From positions 1 to 42,368 of the forward strand of contig NZ_BSCT01000051.1 of NCBI RefSeq assembly GCF_030159255.1: a stretch of DNA of 42,368 nucleotides. Direction: 5' to 3'. This DNA is from Bradyrhizobium sp. SSBR45G (GTDB lineage: Bacteria; Pseudomonadota; Alphaproteobacteria; Rhizobiales; Xanthobacteraceae). Positions within the stretch are counted from its first letter, which is position 1; every line of letters starts with the position of its first letter. Position numbers and translations under genes: made by a program. The notes beneath the pieces were generated by a model. The model made no database searches, was not told the DNA's origin, and worked only from the letters and a program-made list of their open reading frames with translations. This document shows positions 1-8,284 of the stretch, piece after piece.

Positions 1-18
1 TGATTCTTCGCCGCAAGT

Positions 19-147
19 CTATTTTAGCGCCTATGGGCGAAAGCCGGGACCCATACCGCGTGATGTGTCTTGTGGCAGGATGGCTGATGCTGGTGGCCCA
101 AACTACGGCCGGTGGTTATGGATCCCGGCGTTCGCCGGGATGACAAT
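19..147. repeat. Bradyrhizobium-type palindromic intergenic repeat (left copy)
   Basis: The segment holds two inverted arms, CCGGGACCCATACC at 44-57 and a matching GGTTATGGATCCCGG arm ending at 128, preceded by TAGCGCCTATGGGC at about 25-38. The same elements in the same order occur, reverse-complemented, at 42226-42350, so this is one family in two opposite-facing copies at the window ends. Such elements are multi-copy between genes in this lineage, from memory. No coding potential is apparent. Confidence 0.7.
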
Positions 148-187
148 GGAGTTTGTCGAGGCATCCCGGGCATCATCGACCCGACCA

Positions 188-1246
188 TCACGGCAGCGCA
201 AATCTGAGCGTCTTGCCGCCGCGGGCGATGTCGACGGCGGTGAAGCCGGTCGCGGTGAAGCCGCGGCTCGGACAGTCGCCTTGCTCCGATGTCTCGAACT
301 TGTTCTCGCGCGTGCAGAGCTGGATCAGGCCGCCCCAGTTCAGCGGCTTGTCCTTGATCTTGATGGAGCGGTTGTCGGCATCGACAGCCTCGGCGAAGCT
401 GTAGACCTTCTTCGGCTGTCCGGTGATGTCCGGATGCAGGCACTTGCCGGCATCGATGCGGTACCAGCCGCGGCTGACCACGGTGCGGCCGTCATCGGTG
501 CCGACCGCCGCCATCACCTTGTGCGGGGTGTCGTTGCACCAGGTCAGCCCCACCGGCGACGGAGTCTGCACTGCATCGACCATCGTGGCGAAGAAGGTCG
601 GCTGCGTGACGACATCGGACGACAGATTGCGGCTCTTCAGGAAGGCGGCGAGTGCGGCTTGGGTCTTCGGCCCATCGACGCCGTCGATCGGCGAGGCGTC
701 ATAGCCGGCGATGCCGAGCAGCCGCTGGATGCCGGCAAGGCGCGCCTGCTCGTCGTCATACTCGGCGCTCTCGGCGAGATAGGCGATCAGGGTGCCGTCG
801 TCGGCCTTGGTCGGCGTCACCTGCGTGAACGCTGCGGGTGTCTGTCCGGTCCGGCACTGCCGGGCGGCGGCGATGATGAAATTGTCGGTGGTGGCGACGC
901 ACAGCTGATCATTGCCGTTCTCGGCAATGGGTGATGCGCCGTACAGGCTCAGCGCGCGCGCATGAAGGAGAATGCGATCGGCGGTCATCGTCCCCTGCAG
1001 CACCACGCGGCAGCTGGCCGGATCGAGCCGGAACCAACCACGCGTCGCGGTCGCCGCCTTCTCATCGATGCCGATCGCGGCCTCGATGACATAGCTCATG
1101 CGGTTGCAGAGCTTGAGGTCGGCGCGGGCGGGAGTGGCGAAGGTGAGGAGTAAAGCGGATAAGGCCAGAGCGACGCGAGTTCGGGTGGATGTCGCGTACG
1201 CAGCTATCTCACCAGCGTCACGGGCGGGCTTGACCCGGCCATCCAT
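188..1246 (-). CDS. Exported protein with two DUF1036 domains around a peptidoglycan-binding-like segment
   Basis: The 352-residue product starts with a basic stretch and a hydrophobic core (VALALSALLLTFATPARA), so a signal peptide cleaved before DLKLCN is likely. Two similar modules follow. One starts at LKLCN and contains RGWFRLDP and a later QLC; the other starts at LTWCN and contains RGWYRIDAGKC and QLC. Both look like DUF1036, a domain of unknown function with conserved Cys. Between them lies GIAGYDASPIDGVDGPKTQAA, a pattern like PG_binding_1 (GxDGxxGxxT). The only ATG before the signal core is at 1246 and lies inside a palindromic repeat, so the first 10 or so residues are repeat-derived; no GTG or TTG lies nearer. 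It is downstream of argB on the same strand. A periplasmic or cell-wall role is inferred only. Confidence 0.75.
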   Translation of the reverse strand: MDGRVKPARDAGEIAAYATSTRTRVALALSALLLTFATPARADLKLCNRMSYVIEAAIGIDEKAATATRGWFRLDPASCRVVLQGTMTADRILLHARALSLYGASPIAENGNDQLCVATTDNFIIAAARQCRTGQTPAAFTQVTPTKADDGTLIAYLAESAEYDDEQARLAGIQRLLGIAGYDASPIDGVDGPKTQAALAAFLKSRNLSSDVVTQPTFFATMVDAVQTPSPVGLTWCNDTPHKVMAAVGTDDGRTVVSRGWYRIDAGKCLHPDITGQPKKVYSFAEAVDADNRSIKIKDKPLNWGGLIQLCTRENKFETSEQGDCPSRGFTATGFTAVDIARGGKTLRFALP

Positions 1247-1343
1247 GTCTTTCCGACCACCGGAAAGGAAGTCGTGGATGCCCGGGCCTTCGCCGCGCCG
1301 GAGGGGCTTCGGCCCCGCAGGCGGGTCAAGCCCGGGCATGACG
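1216..1343. repeat. Imperfect palindromic repeat between argB and the DUF1036 gene
   Basis: The outer sequences are inverted copies. GGGCTTGACCCGGCCATCCA near 1226-1245 faces GTGGATGCCCGGG near 1273-1285 and CGGGTCAAGCCCGGGCATGACG ending at 1343. A shorter inner palindrome, GGGGCTTCGGCCCC, sits near 1304-1317. The pattern (GGCTTGACCCGG... / ...GGGTCAAGCCCGGGCATGAC) is typical of repeats scattered through Bradyrhizobium genomes, from memory. It overlaps the start of the DUF1036 gene. Confidence 0.75.
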
Positions 1344-1371
1344 AGTTCTGACTGTGTGGCGGCCGTGCCCA

Positions 1372-2268
1372 TCACTTGTGGATCAGCGTGCCCGTGCCCT
1401 GGTTGGTGAACAGCTCCAGCAGCACCGCGTGCTGGACCTTGCCGTCCAGGATCACGACGCCCTGCACGCCCTGCTCGAGCGCGTAGATGCAGGTCTCGAC
1501 CTTCGGGATCATGCCGCCCGAGATGGTGCCGTCGGCGATCAGCTTGCGCGCGTCCTTGACCGACAGCTCCGGAATCAGCTTCTTCGACTTGTCGAGCACG
1601 CCGGGCACGTCGGTGAGCAGCAGCAGCCGCTTGGCCTTCAGCGCACCGGCGACTGCGCCCGCGAACGTATCGGCGTTGACGTTGAACGTCTGGCCGTCCT
1701 TGGAGGTCGCGAGCGGCGCCAGCACCGGGATCAGCTCGTAGCCGATCAGCTGGTTGAGCAGCGTGAGGTCGACCTTGTCGGGCTCGCCGACGAAGCCGAG
1801 ATCGACCACCTTCTCGATGTGGCTGTCGGGGTCGACCATCGTGCGCGACGCCTTGACCGCGCGCACCATGTTGCCGTCCTTGCCGCACAGGCCGACGGCC
1901 TTGCCGCCGGCTTCGTTGATGTAGCCGACCAGCTGCTTGTTGATCGAGCCGGCCAGCACCATCTCGACGATCTCGATGGTCGCGGCATCGGTGATGCGCA
2001 GGCCGGCGGCGAACTCGGAGACGATGCCGAGGCGCTTGAGCATGGTCGCGATCTGCGGTCCGCCGCCATGCACCACCACCGGGTTGATGGCAGTCTGCTC
2101 GAGCAGCACGATGTCGCGTGCGAAGGCTTTGGCGGTGTCCTCGTCACCCATGGCGTGGCCGCCATATTTGATGACGATGGTTTCGTCGTCATACTCCTGC
2201 ATGTGCGGGAGCGCTTCGGACAGGATGCGGGCTTGATCGAGCGGGCTGATGGTGGTCGCGTCGGCCAT
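1372..2268 (-). CDS. argB: Acetylglutamate kinase
   Basis: ArgB phosphorylates N-acetyl-L-glutamate with ATP, the second step of arginine biosynthesis in the cytoplasm. The 298-residue product has the usual family length. It shows the amino-acid kinase phosphate-binding segment IVIKYGGHAMG (about 31-41), the substrate loop VVHGGGPQI (about 66-74), and the ATP-site segment LLLTDVPGVLDK. The C-terminal GTLIHK is typical. It is the last housekeeping gene of the rpmH-rnpA-yidC-engB run on this strand, separated from the DUF423 gene by about 75 bases. Start ATG at 2268; no strong Shine-Dalgarno is visible. Confidence 0.97.
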   Translation of the reverse strand: MADATTISPLDQARILSEALPHMQEYDDETIVIKYGGHAMGDEDTAKAFARDIVLLEQTAINPVVVHGGGPQIATMLKRLGIVSEFAAGLRITDAATIEIVEMVLAGSINKQLVGYINEAGGKAVGLCGKDGNMVRAVKASRTMVDPDSHIEKVVDLGFVGEPDKVDLTLLNQLIGYELIPVLAPLATSKDGQTFNVNADTFAGAVAGALKAKRLLLLTDVPGVLDKSKKLIPELSVKDARKLIADGTISGGMIPKVETCIYALEQGVQGVVILDGKVQHAVLLELFTNQGTGTLIHK

Positions 2269-2342
2269 GTCTGGGAGGTCTCGGCTATCGGGGCGTCGCG
2301 CGCGGTTCTAGCCGATTGCCGGTCGCGGCGCAAAGCGCCGGA

Positions 2343-2714
2343 TCACGCCCGCCGGGGCCACAACGCGCAGATGGCGAGCGCAATCCAGCTCGCGATCTGC
2401 AGGCTGCCACCGATCGGCGCCGCGAATGGAAACAGCCGGTCGCCGGTGAACTGTCGCATCAGGAGATCGCCCGCGAACAAAGCCGGGCCGAGCACGAAGC
2501 CGGTTGCTGCGATCAGGCCGATGCGCCGATGGACGATGCCGCGTTCGGCGAGAGCGATCGTGCCGAGCAGGGCGCAGGCGTGGAACAGCAGCATGGTCGA
2601 GGCGGTCGCGAGCCGCGCTGCTTCGGGATCATGCGCGGCCTTGGCCGCCAGCGCGACGCCGGCAGCGCCCATCAGGCCTGCCAGCGCCACCAGGATTCGC
2701 CACAGTCGCGTCAT
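2343..2714 (-). CDS. DUF423 family small membrane protein
   Basis: This is a 123-residue protein with about four hydrophobic helices (residues near 5-25, 38-56, 66-84, 98-116). It contains the family-like stretch AAKAAHDPEAARLATASTM, where family members usually have LxxxLxAAFxxAxxxQ, and a C-terminal W...CALWP. It fits DUF423 (YgdD-like inner-membrane proteins), whose role is unknown. The start ATG overlaps the engB stop in an ATGA arrangement at 2711-2714, which indicates translational coupling. Confidence 0.8.
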   Translation of the reverse strand: MTRLWRILVALAGLMGAAGVALAAKAAHDPEAARLATASTMLLFHACALLGTIALAERGIVHRRIGLIAATGFVLGPALFAGDLLMRQFTGDRLFPFAAPIGGSLQIASWIALAICALWPRRA

Positions 2715-3370
2715 GCGCCGCGCTCCTCCAGAAGCCGCACCATCGCGGCGCGCAGCTCCGGCATGCCTGTGCCGGAGCGCGACGAGGTGGCCAGCACCTG
2801 CGGGAACGCCGCCGGATGCTTGGCGAGTGCGGCCTCGGTTTCGGCAATACGGCCGGCGAGCTCAGCCGGCTTGATCTGGTCGGCCTTGGTCAGGACGAGC
2901 TGGTAGCTGACGGCGGATCTGTCGAGGGTCTTGAAGATCTCCTGGTCGACCTCCTTGAGCCCGTGGCGGGCATCGATCAGCACGTAGACGCGGGCGAGCG
3001 AGGCGCGTCCGAGCAGGAACTTGTGGATCAGGTCGGTCCAGGAGGCGACCTTGGTCTTGGCCGCGGCGGCATAGCCATAGCCGGGCATGTCGACCAGCCG
3101 CAGGGGCGCGTATTCGGGGGCTTCGAAGAAGATCAGCTCCTGGGTGCGGCCCGGCGTGTGCGAGGTGCGCGCCAGCGCGTTCTGCCCGGTCAGCGCATTG
3201 ATCAGGCTGGACTTGCCGACATTGGAGCGGCCGGCGAAGGCAACCTCGATGGCGCCCATCGCCGGCAGGCTCTCGATCGACGGCGACGCGTGCGTGAAGC
3301 GCCAGGACTGCGCGAACAGCTTGCGGCCCTTTTCGATCAGGCGCTCGTCGGTGTCGTGGCTGGTGGTCAT
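2711..3370 (-). CDS. engB: Ribosome biogenesis GTPase EngB (YsxC/YihA)
   Basis: EngB is a Ras-like GTPase needed for large-subunit ribosome assembly. The motifs are in order: G1 AGRSNVGKSS, G2 T in SHTPGRTQEL, G3 DMPGYGY, G4 LTKADQ and G5 TSSRSGTG. From ATG 3370 the protein is 219 residues, normal for the family. The frame stays open further upstream, but that would add residues (LRFARNDEAR) encoded by the palindromic repeat at 3385-3466. ATG 3370 (MTTSHDTDE) is therefore preferred. It lies between yidC and the DUF423 gene, as expected in Rhizobiales. Confidence 0.96.
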   Translation of the reverse strand: MTTSHDTDERLIEKGRKLFAQSWRFTHASPSIESLPAMGAIEVAFAGRSNVGKSSLINALTGQNALARTSHTPGRTQELIFFEAPEYAPLRLVDMPGYGYAAAAKTKVASWTDLIHKFLLGRASLARVYVLIDARHGLKEVDQEIFKTLDRSAVSYQLVLTKADQIKPAELAGRIAETEAALAKHPAAFPQVLATSSRSGTGMPELRAAMVRLLEERGA

Positions 3371-3384
3371 CAATGTTCTCGCCT

Positions 3385-3466
3385 CGTCATTGCGAGCGAA
3401 GCGAAGCAATCCAGGGCTCGAAAGGAGGTCTGGATTGCTTCGTCGCTTGCGCTCCTCGCAATGACG
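3385..3466. repeat. Large palindromic intergenic repeat between yidC and engB
   Basis: The left arm CGTCATTGCGAGCGAAGCGA... (3385-3414) is matched by an inverted right arm ending ...CTCGCAATGACG (3430-3466). The right arm carries a short extra segment (CGTCGCTTGCGCTC). RNA would form a long imperfect hairpin. Repeats with CGTCATTGCGAGCGAAGCG arms are common in alphaproteobacterial genomes, from memory. It lies in the only sizeable gap (143 bases) of the yidC-engB unit and could act as a transcript stability or attenuation element. Confidence 0.85.
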
Positions 3467-3513
3467 AAACGGCGGCCGAAGCCGCCGTGCGGCTCACGCC
3501 GCCTTACTCGTCG

Positions 3514-5379
3514 TCACGCCGCTTTTTTTTTGAACGTGCCGCGGATGTTGTCGAACAGCTCCACCTTCACGCCGTTGCGGCGCATGATGAAGCCCTGCTG
3601 CAGCACCGACAGGGTGTTGTTCCAGGCCCAGTAGATCACCAGACCGGCCGGGAAGCCGGCGAGCATGAAGGTGAAGATCAGCGGCATCCAGTTGAAGATC
3701 ATCGCCTGGGTCGGATCCGGCGGCGTCGGGTTCAGCTTCATCTGGAACCACATCGTGATGCCCATGATGATCGGCCAGATGCCGAGCGCGAGATAGTGCC
3801 CGAACAGCGGCAGCTGGGTCGGATCGAACGGGATGAGGCCGAACAGCGTGAACAAATTGGTCGGATCCGGCGCGGAGAGGTCCTTGATCCAGCCGATGAA
3901 CGGCGCGTGCCGCATCTCGATGGTGACGAACAGGACCTTGTAGAGCGAGAAGAACACCGGGATCTGCAGCGCCACCGGAAGGCAGCCGGCGATCGGGTTG
4001 ATCTTCTCCTTCTTGTAGATCTCCATCATCTCCTGCTGCTGCTTCATCCGGTCGTCCGGATAGCGCTCCTTGAGCGCGGCGAGCTGCGGCTGGATCGCCT
4101 TCATCTTGGCCATCGAGGCGTAGGACTTGTTGGCGAGCGGGAAGAACAAGAGCTTCACCAGCACGGTCACCAGCAGGATCGAGATGCCGAAATTGCCGAA
4201 GAAGCGGAAGAAGAAGTCGAGCGCCAGGAACATCGGCTTGGTCAGGAAATAGAACCAGCCCCAGTCGATCAGGAGATCGAAATGGTTCAGCCCGAGCTTC
4301 TGGTTGTAGCCGCCGAGCCCGCCGAGCGGGAAGTTGATGCCGACGACGCCGGCCTCCTTGGCGCCGGCGAACAGCCGGGTGGAAACGGTGTTGGTGGCGC
4401 CCGGCGCGACCGTCTGCGCATCCTGCAGATAGTCGGTCTGGTAGCGGCGGACGTTGTCGACCAGGTTGGACTGGTAGCGCGCCTTCAGATGCGCATCGCT
4501 GGCCGGCAGCAGCGCCGCGGCCCAGTATTTGTCGGTGAGGCCCATCCAGGCGTCGGTGACGCTGAACTCGGCGTTCTTGTCGTCGTCGATCTTCTTGTAG
4601 GTGTATTCTTGCAGGCCCTTTTCGCCGAGATAGCCGATCAGGCCCTCGTGCAGGATGTAATAGCCGGAGACGTGCGGCGTGCCGTGGCGCGAGATCAGGC
4701 CGTAGGGAAACAGCGTCGCCGGTGCCGTGCCGGAGTTGGTGACCTCGTCCTTGATCGAGAACAAATAGTGGTCATCGATCGAGATGGTGCGGCGGAAGGT
4801 GAGACCCGCGCCGTTGTCGTAAGTCAGCTTGACCGGCGTCGACGGCGTCAGCGCATTCGAGCCGTCCTGCTGCCAGAGTGTATTGCGATCGGGAATGTTG
4901 CCCGAGGCGCCGGCGGCGGGCACCCAGCCGAACTCGGCGTAGTACGGGTTGGCGGTGTTGGACGGCGAGAACAGCACGATCGCTGGTGAGGTGGGATCGA
5001 CCGTGTCGCGGTACTGCACTAGCGCCAGATCATCGATGCGCGCGCCCTTGAGCGCGATGCTGCCGGTCAGGCGCGGCGTATCGATCTTGACCCGGGGCGA
5101 GGCGGCGATCGCGGCTTCGCGGGGCAGCACGGCGCCGGCGGCCGGCGCCACGCCGCCCGGGACGGTTGGGCTGCCGGTCGCGGCCGCGCCGGGCTGCGGC
5201 GTCGCGGCTGGCGCAGCGTCGCCCTGCGCCGCCGGCGCCTGCTTCTTGGCAAGCTCCGTCTGCAGCTGCGCCCGTTGCCGCTCCTTCTCCATTTGCGGTC
5301 CGTTGTAGAAGACCTGCCACAGGATCAGCACGAGGCCGGACAGAATGACGGCGAGGATGGTGTTGCGATTGTCGGTCAT
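3514..5379 (-). CDS. yidC: Membrane protein insertase YidC
   Basis: YidC inserts and folds inner-membrane proteins, alone or with SecYEG. The 621-residue product has the Gram-negative layout. An N-terminal helix (NTILAVILSGLVLILWQVF, about 5-23) is followed by an Ala/Pro-rich linker, a large periplasmic domain (about 95-355), then the Oxa1/60KD core with several membrane segments. Core signatures include NKSYASMAKMKAIQPQ, PVALQIPVFFSLYKVL and FPAGLVIYWAWNN. The C-terminus FKKKAA is encoded across a run of nine A bases. It follows rnpA by 18 bases, the usual position. Confidence 0.98.
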   Translation of the reverse strand: MTDNRNTILAVILSGLVLILWQVFYNGPQMEKERQRAQLQTELAKKQAPAAQGDAAPAATPQPGAAATGSPTVPGGVAPAAGAVLPREAAIAASPRVKIDTPRLTGSIALKGARIDDLALVQYRDTVDPTSPAIVLFSPSNTANPYYAEFGWVPAAGASGNIPDRNTLWQQDGSNALTPSTPVKLTYDNGAGLTFRRTISIDDHYLFSIKDEVTNSGTAPATLFPYGLISRHGTPHVSGYYILHEGLIGYLGEKGLQEYTYKKIDDDKNAEFSVTDAWMGLTDKYWAAALLPASDAHLKARYQSNLVDNVRRYQTDYLQDAQTVAPGATNTVSTRLFAGAKEAGVVGINFPLGGLGGYNQKLGLNHFDLLIDWGWFYFLTKPMFLALDFFFRFFGNFGISILLVTVLVKLLFFPLANKSYASMAKMKAIQPQLAALKERYPDDRMKQQQEMMEIYKKEKINPIAGCLPVALQIPVFFSLYKVLFVTIEMRHAPFIGWIKDLSAPDPTNLFTLFGLIPFDPTQLPLFGHYLALGIWPIIMGITMWFQMKLNPTPPDPTQAMIFNWMPLIFTFMLAGFPAGLVIYWAWNNTLSVLQQGFIMRRNGVKVELFDNIRGTFKKKAA

Positions 5380-5397
5380 CGTTCTCTTATCGTCTCG

Positions 5398-5808
5398 TCA
5401 TTCAATCCGGTTTGCGGGATGCGCGCCCGGCGTCGGTGCGGGCTGCCTGGCAGGCGAGGGCCGGCGCGGTTGCGGCCTGGCCTGAGGCCGGTCGAGGCGG
5501 CGCAGCGCGGTCGTGAGGTCGTCGAACATCGTCTGGAAGTCGCGCGACAGCGCATCGCGCCGGCCGATCAGCACATAGTCACTGTGCGGCCGCATCGACA
5601 GGGGATCGAGCCGTTTCACAAGCTCGCGCAGCCGCCGACGGATGCGATTACGCTCCGTGGCGGTGCCATTCTTCTTGGTGACGGTAAAGCCGACCCGGAC
5701 CGGGCCCTGATCCGCGCGCTCACGGCGCTGGACCACGAAGGCAGGACTGTTCGCCCGTGCGCCATCGGCAACGGCGAGGAAGTCCGCCCGCTGCCGTAGC
5801 CGATCCAT
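5398..5808 (-). CDS. rnpA: Ribonuclease P protein component
   Basis: RnpA is the protein subunit of RNase P, which matures the 5' ends of tRNAs. From ATG 5808 the product is 136 residues. It has the opening MDRLRQRADFLAV, the VGFTVTKKNGTATERNRIRR segment with the RNR signature, and LIGRRDAL. The last 30 or so residues are an unusual Pro/Arg-rich tail (RPQPRRPSPARQPAPTPG). The frame is open upstream, but homology to RnpA begins at MDRLRQR. It lies 31 bases after rpmH. Confidence 0.95.
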   Translation of the reverse strand: MDRLRQRADFLAVADGARANSPAFVVQRRERADQGPVRVGFTVTKKNGTATERNRIRRRLRELVKRLDPLSMRPHSDYVLIGRRDALSRDFQTMFDDLTTALRRLDRPQARPQPRRPSPARQPAPTPGAHPANRIE

Positions 5809-5839
5809 GATGGAAATCTCCGGGACAGACGCCCTGGCT

Positions 5840-5974
5840 TCAGGCGCTGAGGCGCTTGCGGCCCCGTGCGCGACGCGCGGCAAGGACCTTGCGACCGCCG
5901 GTGGTGGCGAGACGGGCGCGGAAGCCGTGACGGCGCTTGCGCACCAGTTTGCTGGGTTGATAAGTCCGCTTCAC
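5840..5974 (-). CDS. rpmH: 50S ribosomal protein L34 (GTG start)
   Basis: Reading the minus strand from GTG at 5974 gives a 44-residue basic protein beginning (M)KRTYQPSKLVRKRRHGFRAR. It continues through LATTGGRKVLAARRARGRKR to LSA, and is unmistakably bacterial L34. A GGAGA Shine-Dalgarno lies about 7-8 bases upstream. It is first in the rpmH-rnpA-yidC operon and sits about 160 bases downstream of a strong promoter-like sequence. Confidence 0.97.
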   Translation of the reverse strand: MKRTYQPSKLVRKRRHGFRARLATTGGRKVLAARRARGRKRLSA

Positions 5975-6134
5975 GGGTCGTTCTCCGCTGACGGGCAATT
6001 TGCCAGTTGACAACTTGCCGGCTTGAAATGTCGATTGATGTCCGGTGATGCTTTCGGGCCCAAAGTGGACCGCTGCCGGCCCTGAAATCGAGCCGCTCCC
6101 GGGCGAGCCGGGTCATCGCGGACAGTTGGCGCGG

Positions 6135-6163
6135 CTTATAAGGGAGCGTCCTGCCTTCGTCAA
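6135..6163 (-). promoter_or_regulatory. Sigma70-type promoter for rpmH-rnpA-yidC
   Basis: On the minus strand, TTGACG (6158-6163) is followed after exactly 17 bases by TATAAG (6135-6140). Each hexamer matches its consensus at five of six positions. The position and direction suit transcription of rpmH and the genes beyond, with a leader of about 150 bases. Confidence 0.75.
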
Positions 6164-6485
6164 TCGCGGCAAGCCGTCGCCGGGACAGGCAGATGCCTCG
6201 TCAAGGTCCTGGTAACGGACGCTGGCTCAGCGTTGCGGACGCCGAGAGAAAGGAACGCAAGGCCGCAGCAAAGGCCGCGATACAAGACGAGAAGGCGGCA
6301 TCGCGCAAGAATAGTCCCCATATCGGCGCATGAAGCGGGATGAGCGATCGGGGATCGGAGCAATGCGAGTTCCATTCTGAACGATTTGGAAACCGGAACA
6401 TGAGCGATCCGTAATTTGACCGGACTCCGGTGCAGTCCCATCTTGCGGTCCCGTAAGGGTGGGGTGTCTCTTACAAGGGCAGTAC
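6164..6485. other. Intergenic region between the rpmH promoter and the histidine kinase
   Basis: This stretch separates divergent units. It holds one short open frame (listed separately) and, nearer the kinase, TTGACC at 6416-6421 with only a poor -10 (CATCTT) 17 bases on. Nothing else is recognisable. Confidence 0.5.
6193..6333 (+). CDS. Candidate small basic protein, 46 residues
   Basis: ATG 6193 to TGA 6333 encodes a charged, Ala/Lys-rich peptide (beginning MPRQGPGNGRWLSVADAERK). A weak purine-rich stretch, GGACAGG, lies just upstream. The composition looks protein-like and helical, but the frame is short, I recognise no family, and chance is a real alternative. Confidence 0.25.
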   Translation: MPRQGPGNGRWLSVADAERKERKAAAKAAIQDEKAASRKNSPHIGA

Positions 6486-7961
6486 GTGACAGAGAGCGAC
6501 AACCAGCCGATTCTGGAGCGCCTGCGACCGAAACGGTCGCGCCGACTCGGCTTGTCCGGAAAGCTTCTCCTGTTGACCATCCCGCTGGTGATGATCGCAG
6601 CAGTGCTGGTCTACGTGCCCGCGATTGCCAATTTCTGGAGCAACCGGCTCAACGACCGCCTCGCTGCCGCCAATACCGCTGCGCTCGTGCTCGATGCCGC
6701 ACCCTCAGGCATGGTGCCGGATTCGCTGGCGCGGCAGATTCTCACCTCGATCAATGCCCGCGGCGTCGCCATCAAGATGGGCCAGCAGCGGCGGCTGCTC
6801 GCCAGTGCCGATCTGCCGGCCTCGATCGACCACGATTTCGATATGCGCGACATGACGGTGTGGTCGTCGATCATCAACTCGCTGAAGATGATGACCGAGA
6901 CCGGCGACCACACCATGCGCGTGATCGGGCCGTCGCCCGGCCGCGCCCAGTTCATCGAGGTCGTGACCGACGAGAAGCCGCTGCGCAAGGCGATGTACCG
7001 CTTCTCGCGCAACCTGCTCGGCGTGTCGCTGCTGCTCGCAGTGCTGACCGCAGCGCTGGTCTATCTCGCCTTGCATTATCTGTTCGTGCGGCCGATGCGC
7101 CGGCTGACCGCGAGCCTGGTCGGGTTCCATGAGAATCCGGAGAGTGCGGCGCGAATCATCGTGCCGAGCCAGCGCTCCGACGAGATCGGCGTCGCCGAGC
7201 GCGAGCTCGCGGACATGCAGCGCGACCTCGTCTCGATGCTGCATCAGAAGAGCCGGCTGGCCGCGCTCGGCCTCGCCGTCTCCAAGATCAACCACGACCT
7301 GCGCAACCTGCTGGCCTCGTCGCAGCTGTTGTCGGACCAGCTCGCCAGCGTGCCGGACCCGCGGGTGCAGCGCTTCGCACCGAAGCTGATGCGGTCCTTG
7401 GAGCGCGCTATCGCGTTCTGCCAGTCGACCCTTTCCTACGGCAAGGTGCAGGAGCCGGCGCCGGACCGCCGCATGGTCGCCGTCGAGCAGGTGGTGGCGG
7501 AGGTCCGGGAGACCGCCGGGCTTGCACCGGACGCCTCGATCACCTGGATCAGCGCCATCGAGCGGGGCCTGAAGATCGATGCCGATCCGGACCAGCTGTT
7601 CCGCGTGCTGCTCAATTTGGTGCGCAACGCCGCGCAGGCGCTCGAGAGCATTTCCGGCGATTCGGGCGTGCGCCAGATCCGCATCACCGGCCGCCGCGAG
7701 GGGGCCGTGACCATCCTCGAAGTGGCCGATACCGGCCCCGGCGTGCCGCCCAAGGTGCGTGAGCACCTGTTCGAGGCGTTCCGCGGTGCCGGCCGGCCCG
7801 GCGGCTCGGGCCTCGGCCTCGCCATCGCCGCCGAGCTTGTGCGAGCCCATGACGGTGACATCCAGCTGGTCGAGGGCACCCTGGGTGCCACCTTCCGGCT
7901 CACGATTCCCGACCGTCCCGTCGAGCTGCAGACCTTCTGGACCGAGCGCGCCAGCGCCTGA
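6486..7961 (+). CDS. Membrane sensor histidine kinase (orphan)
   Basis: The 491-residue kinase autophosphorylates a His in response to an unknown signal. It shows TM1 (about 26-46), a periplasmic region of about 125 residues, TM2 (about 176-199), HAMP (about 200-255) and a HisKA segment KINHDLRNLL with the phospho-acceptor His near 270. The HATPase boxes follow: N-box NLVRNAAQAL, G1 DTGPGVPP, G2 GGSGLGLAIA. GTG 6486 is chosen because AAGGG lies 6 bases upstream; an in-frame start 27 bases earlier lacks one. No response regulator lies next to it. The sensor domain is not recognised. Confidence 0.88.
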   Translation: MTESDNQPILERLRPKRSRRLGLSGKLLLLTIPLVMIAAVLVYVPAIANFWSNRLNDRLAAANTAALVLDAAPSGMVPDSLARQILTSINARGVAIKMGQQRRLLASADLPASIDHDFDMRDMTVWSSIINSLKMMTETGDHTMRVIGPSPGRAQFIEVVTDEKPLRKAMYRFSRNLLGVSLLLAVLTAALVYLALHYLFVRPMRRLTASLVGFHENPESAARIIVPSQRSDEIGVAERELADMQRDLVSMLHQKSRLAALGLAVSKINHDLRNLLASSQLLSDQLASVPDPRVQRFAPKLMRSLERAIAFCQSTLSYGKVQEPAPDRRMVAVEQVVAEVRETAGLAPDASITWISAIERGLKIDADPDQLFRVLLNLVRNAAQALESISGDSGVRQIRITGRREGAVTILEVADTGPGVPPKVREHLFEAFRGAGRPGGSGLGLAIAAELVRAHDGDIQLVEGTLGATFRLTIPDRPVELQTFWTERASA

Positions 7962-8284
7962 GCCTTTGCCCGTCCGGCCCTGTCCAGGGCTGTCACAGAG
8001 GCGCTGGAGCCGCCATCCGGCGAACATCACGTGCTCCCGGCGCAACGCCGCAGGCATCGAACCCGGGATCCCGAGCCGGTCGGACAGCACACTATCCGCG
8101 CGAGCCGATGCAAACCGGCCCAGCGCGGTTGCGGAAAAATGCTTGCAAAAATGTCCCGCTCCAGCCTTGCCAAGCGGCCTCCGAGCCGTTAGTCAGAGGC
8201 CCTTCGCGAGGCCAGCCGGCGTTTGCCGCCCCGGCCTTCCAGGGTGCGGCCCCCGTGGTCTGGATCCTGACAGCCGCGAAAAAC
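7962..8284. other. Intergenic region between the kinase and tRNA-Arg
   Basis: About 320 bases without a credible gene. A short palindrome, GCCCTGTCCAGGGC, just after the kinase stop (about 7977-7990) could be a weak terminator, but no T-run follows. The stretch near 8130-8160 is A-rich and may hold the tRNA promoter, though no convincing hexamer pair was found. Confidence 0.4.

Noticed and set aside
1247..1888. Extension of the DUF1036 reading frame upstream into argB
   Set aside because: The extra part is argB read in another frame followed by repeat sequence; there is no homology-like signal before the signal peptide.
3371..3409. Upstream start for EngB (adding LRFARNDEAR)
   Set aside because: These residues come from the palindromic repeat; ATG 3370 gives the normal family length.
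3373..4989. Long plus-strand open frame of about 538 codons opposite yidC
   Set aside because: It is antisense to a clear yidC, is very rich in Arg/Glu/His as expected from GC-rich antisense, and has no recognisable domain.
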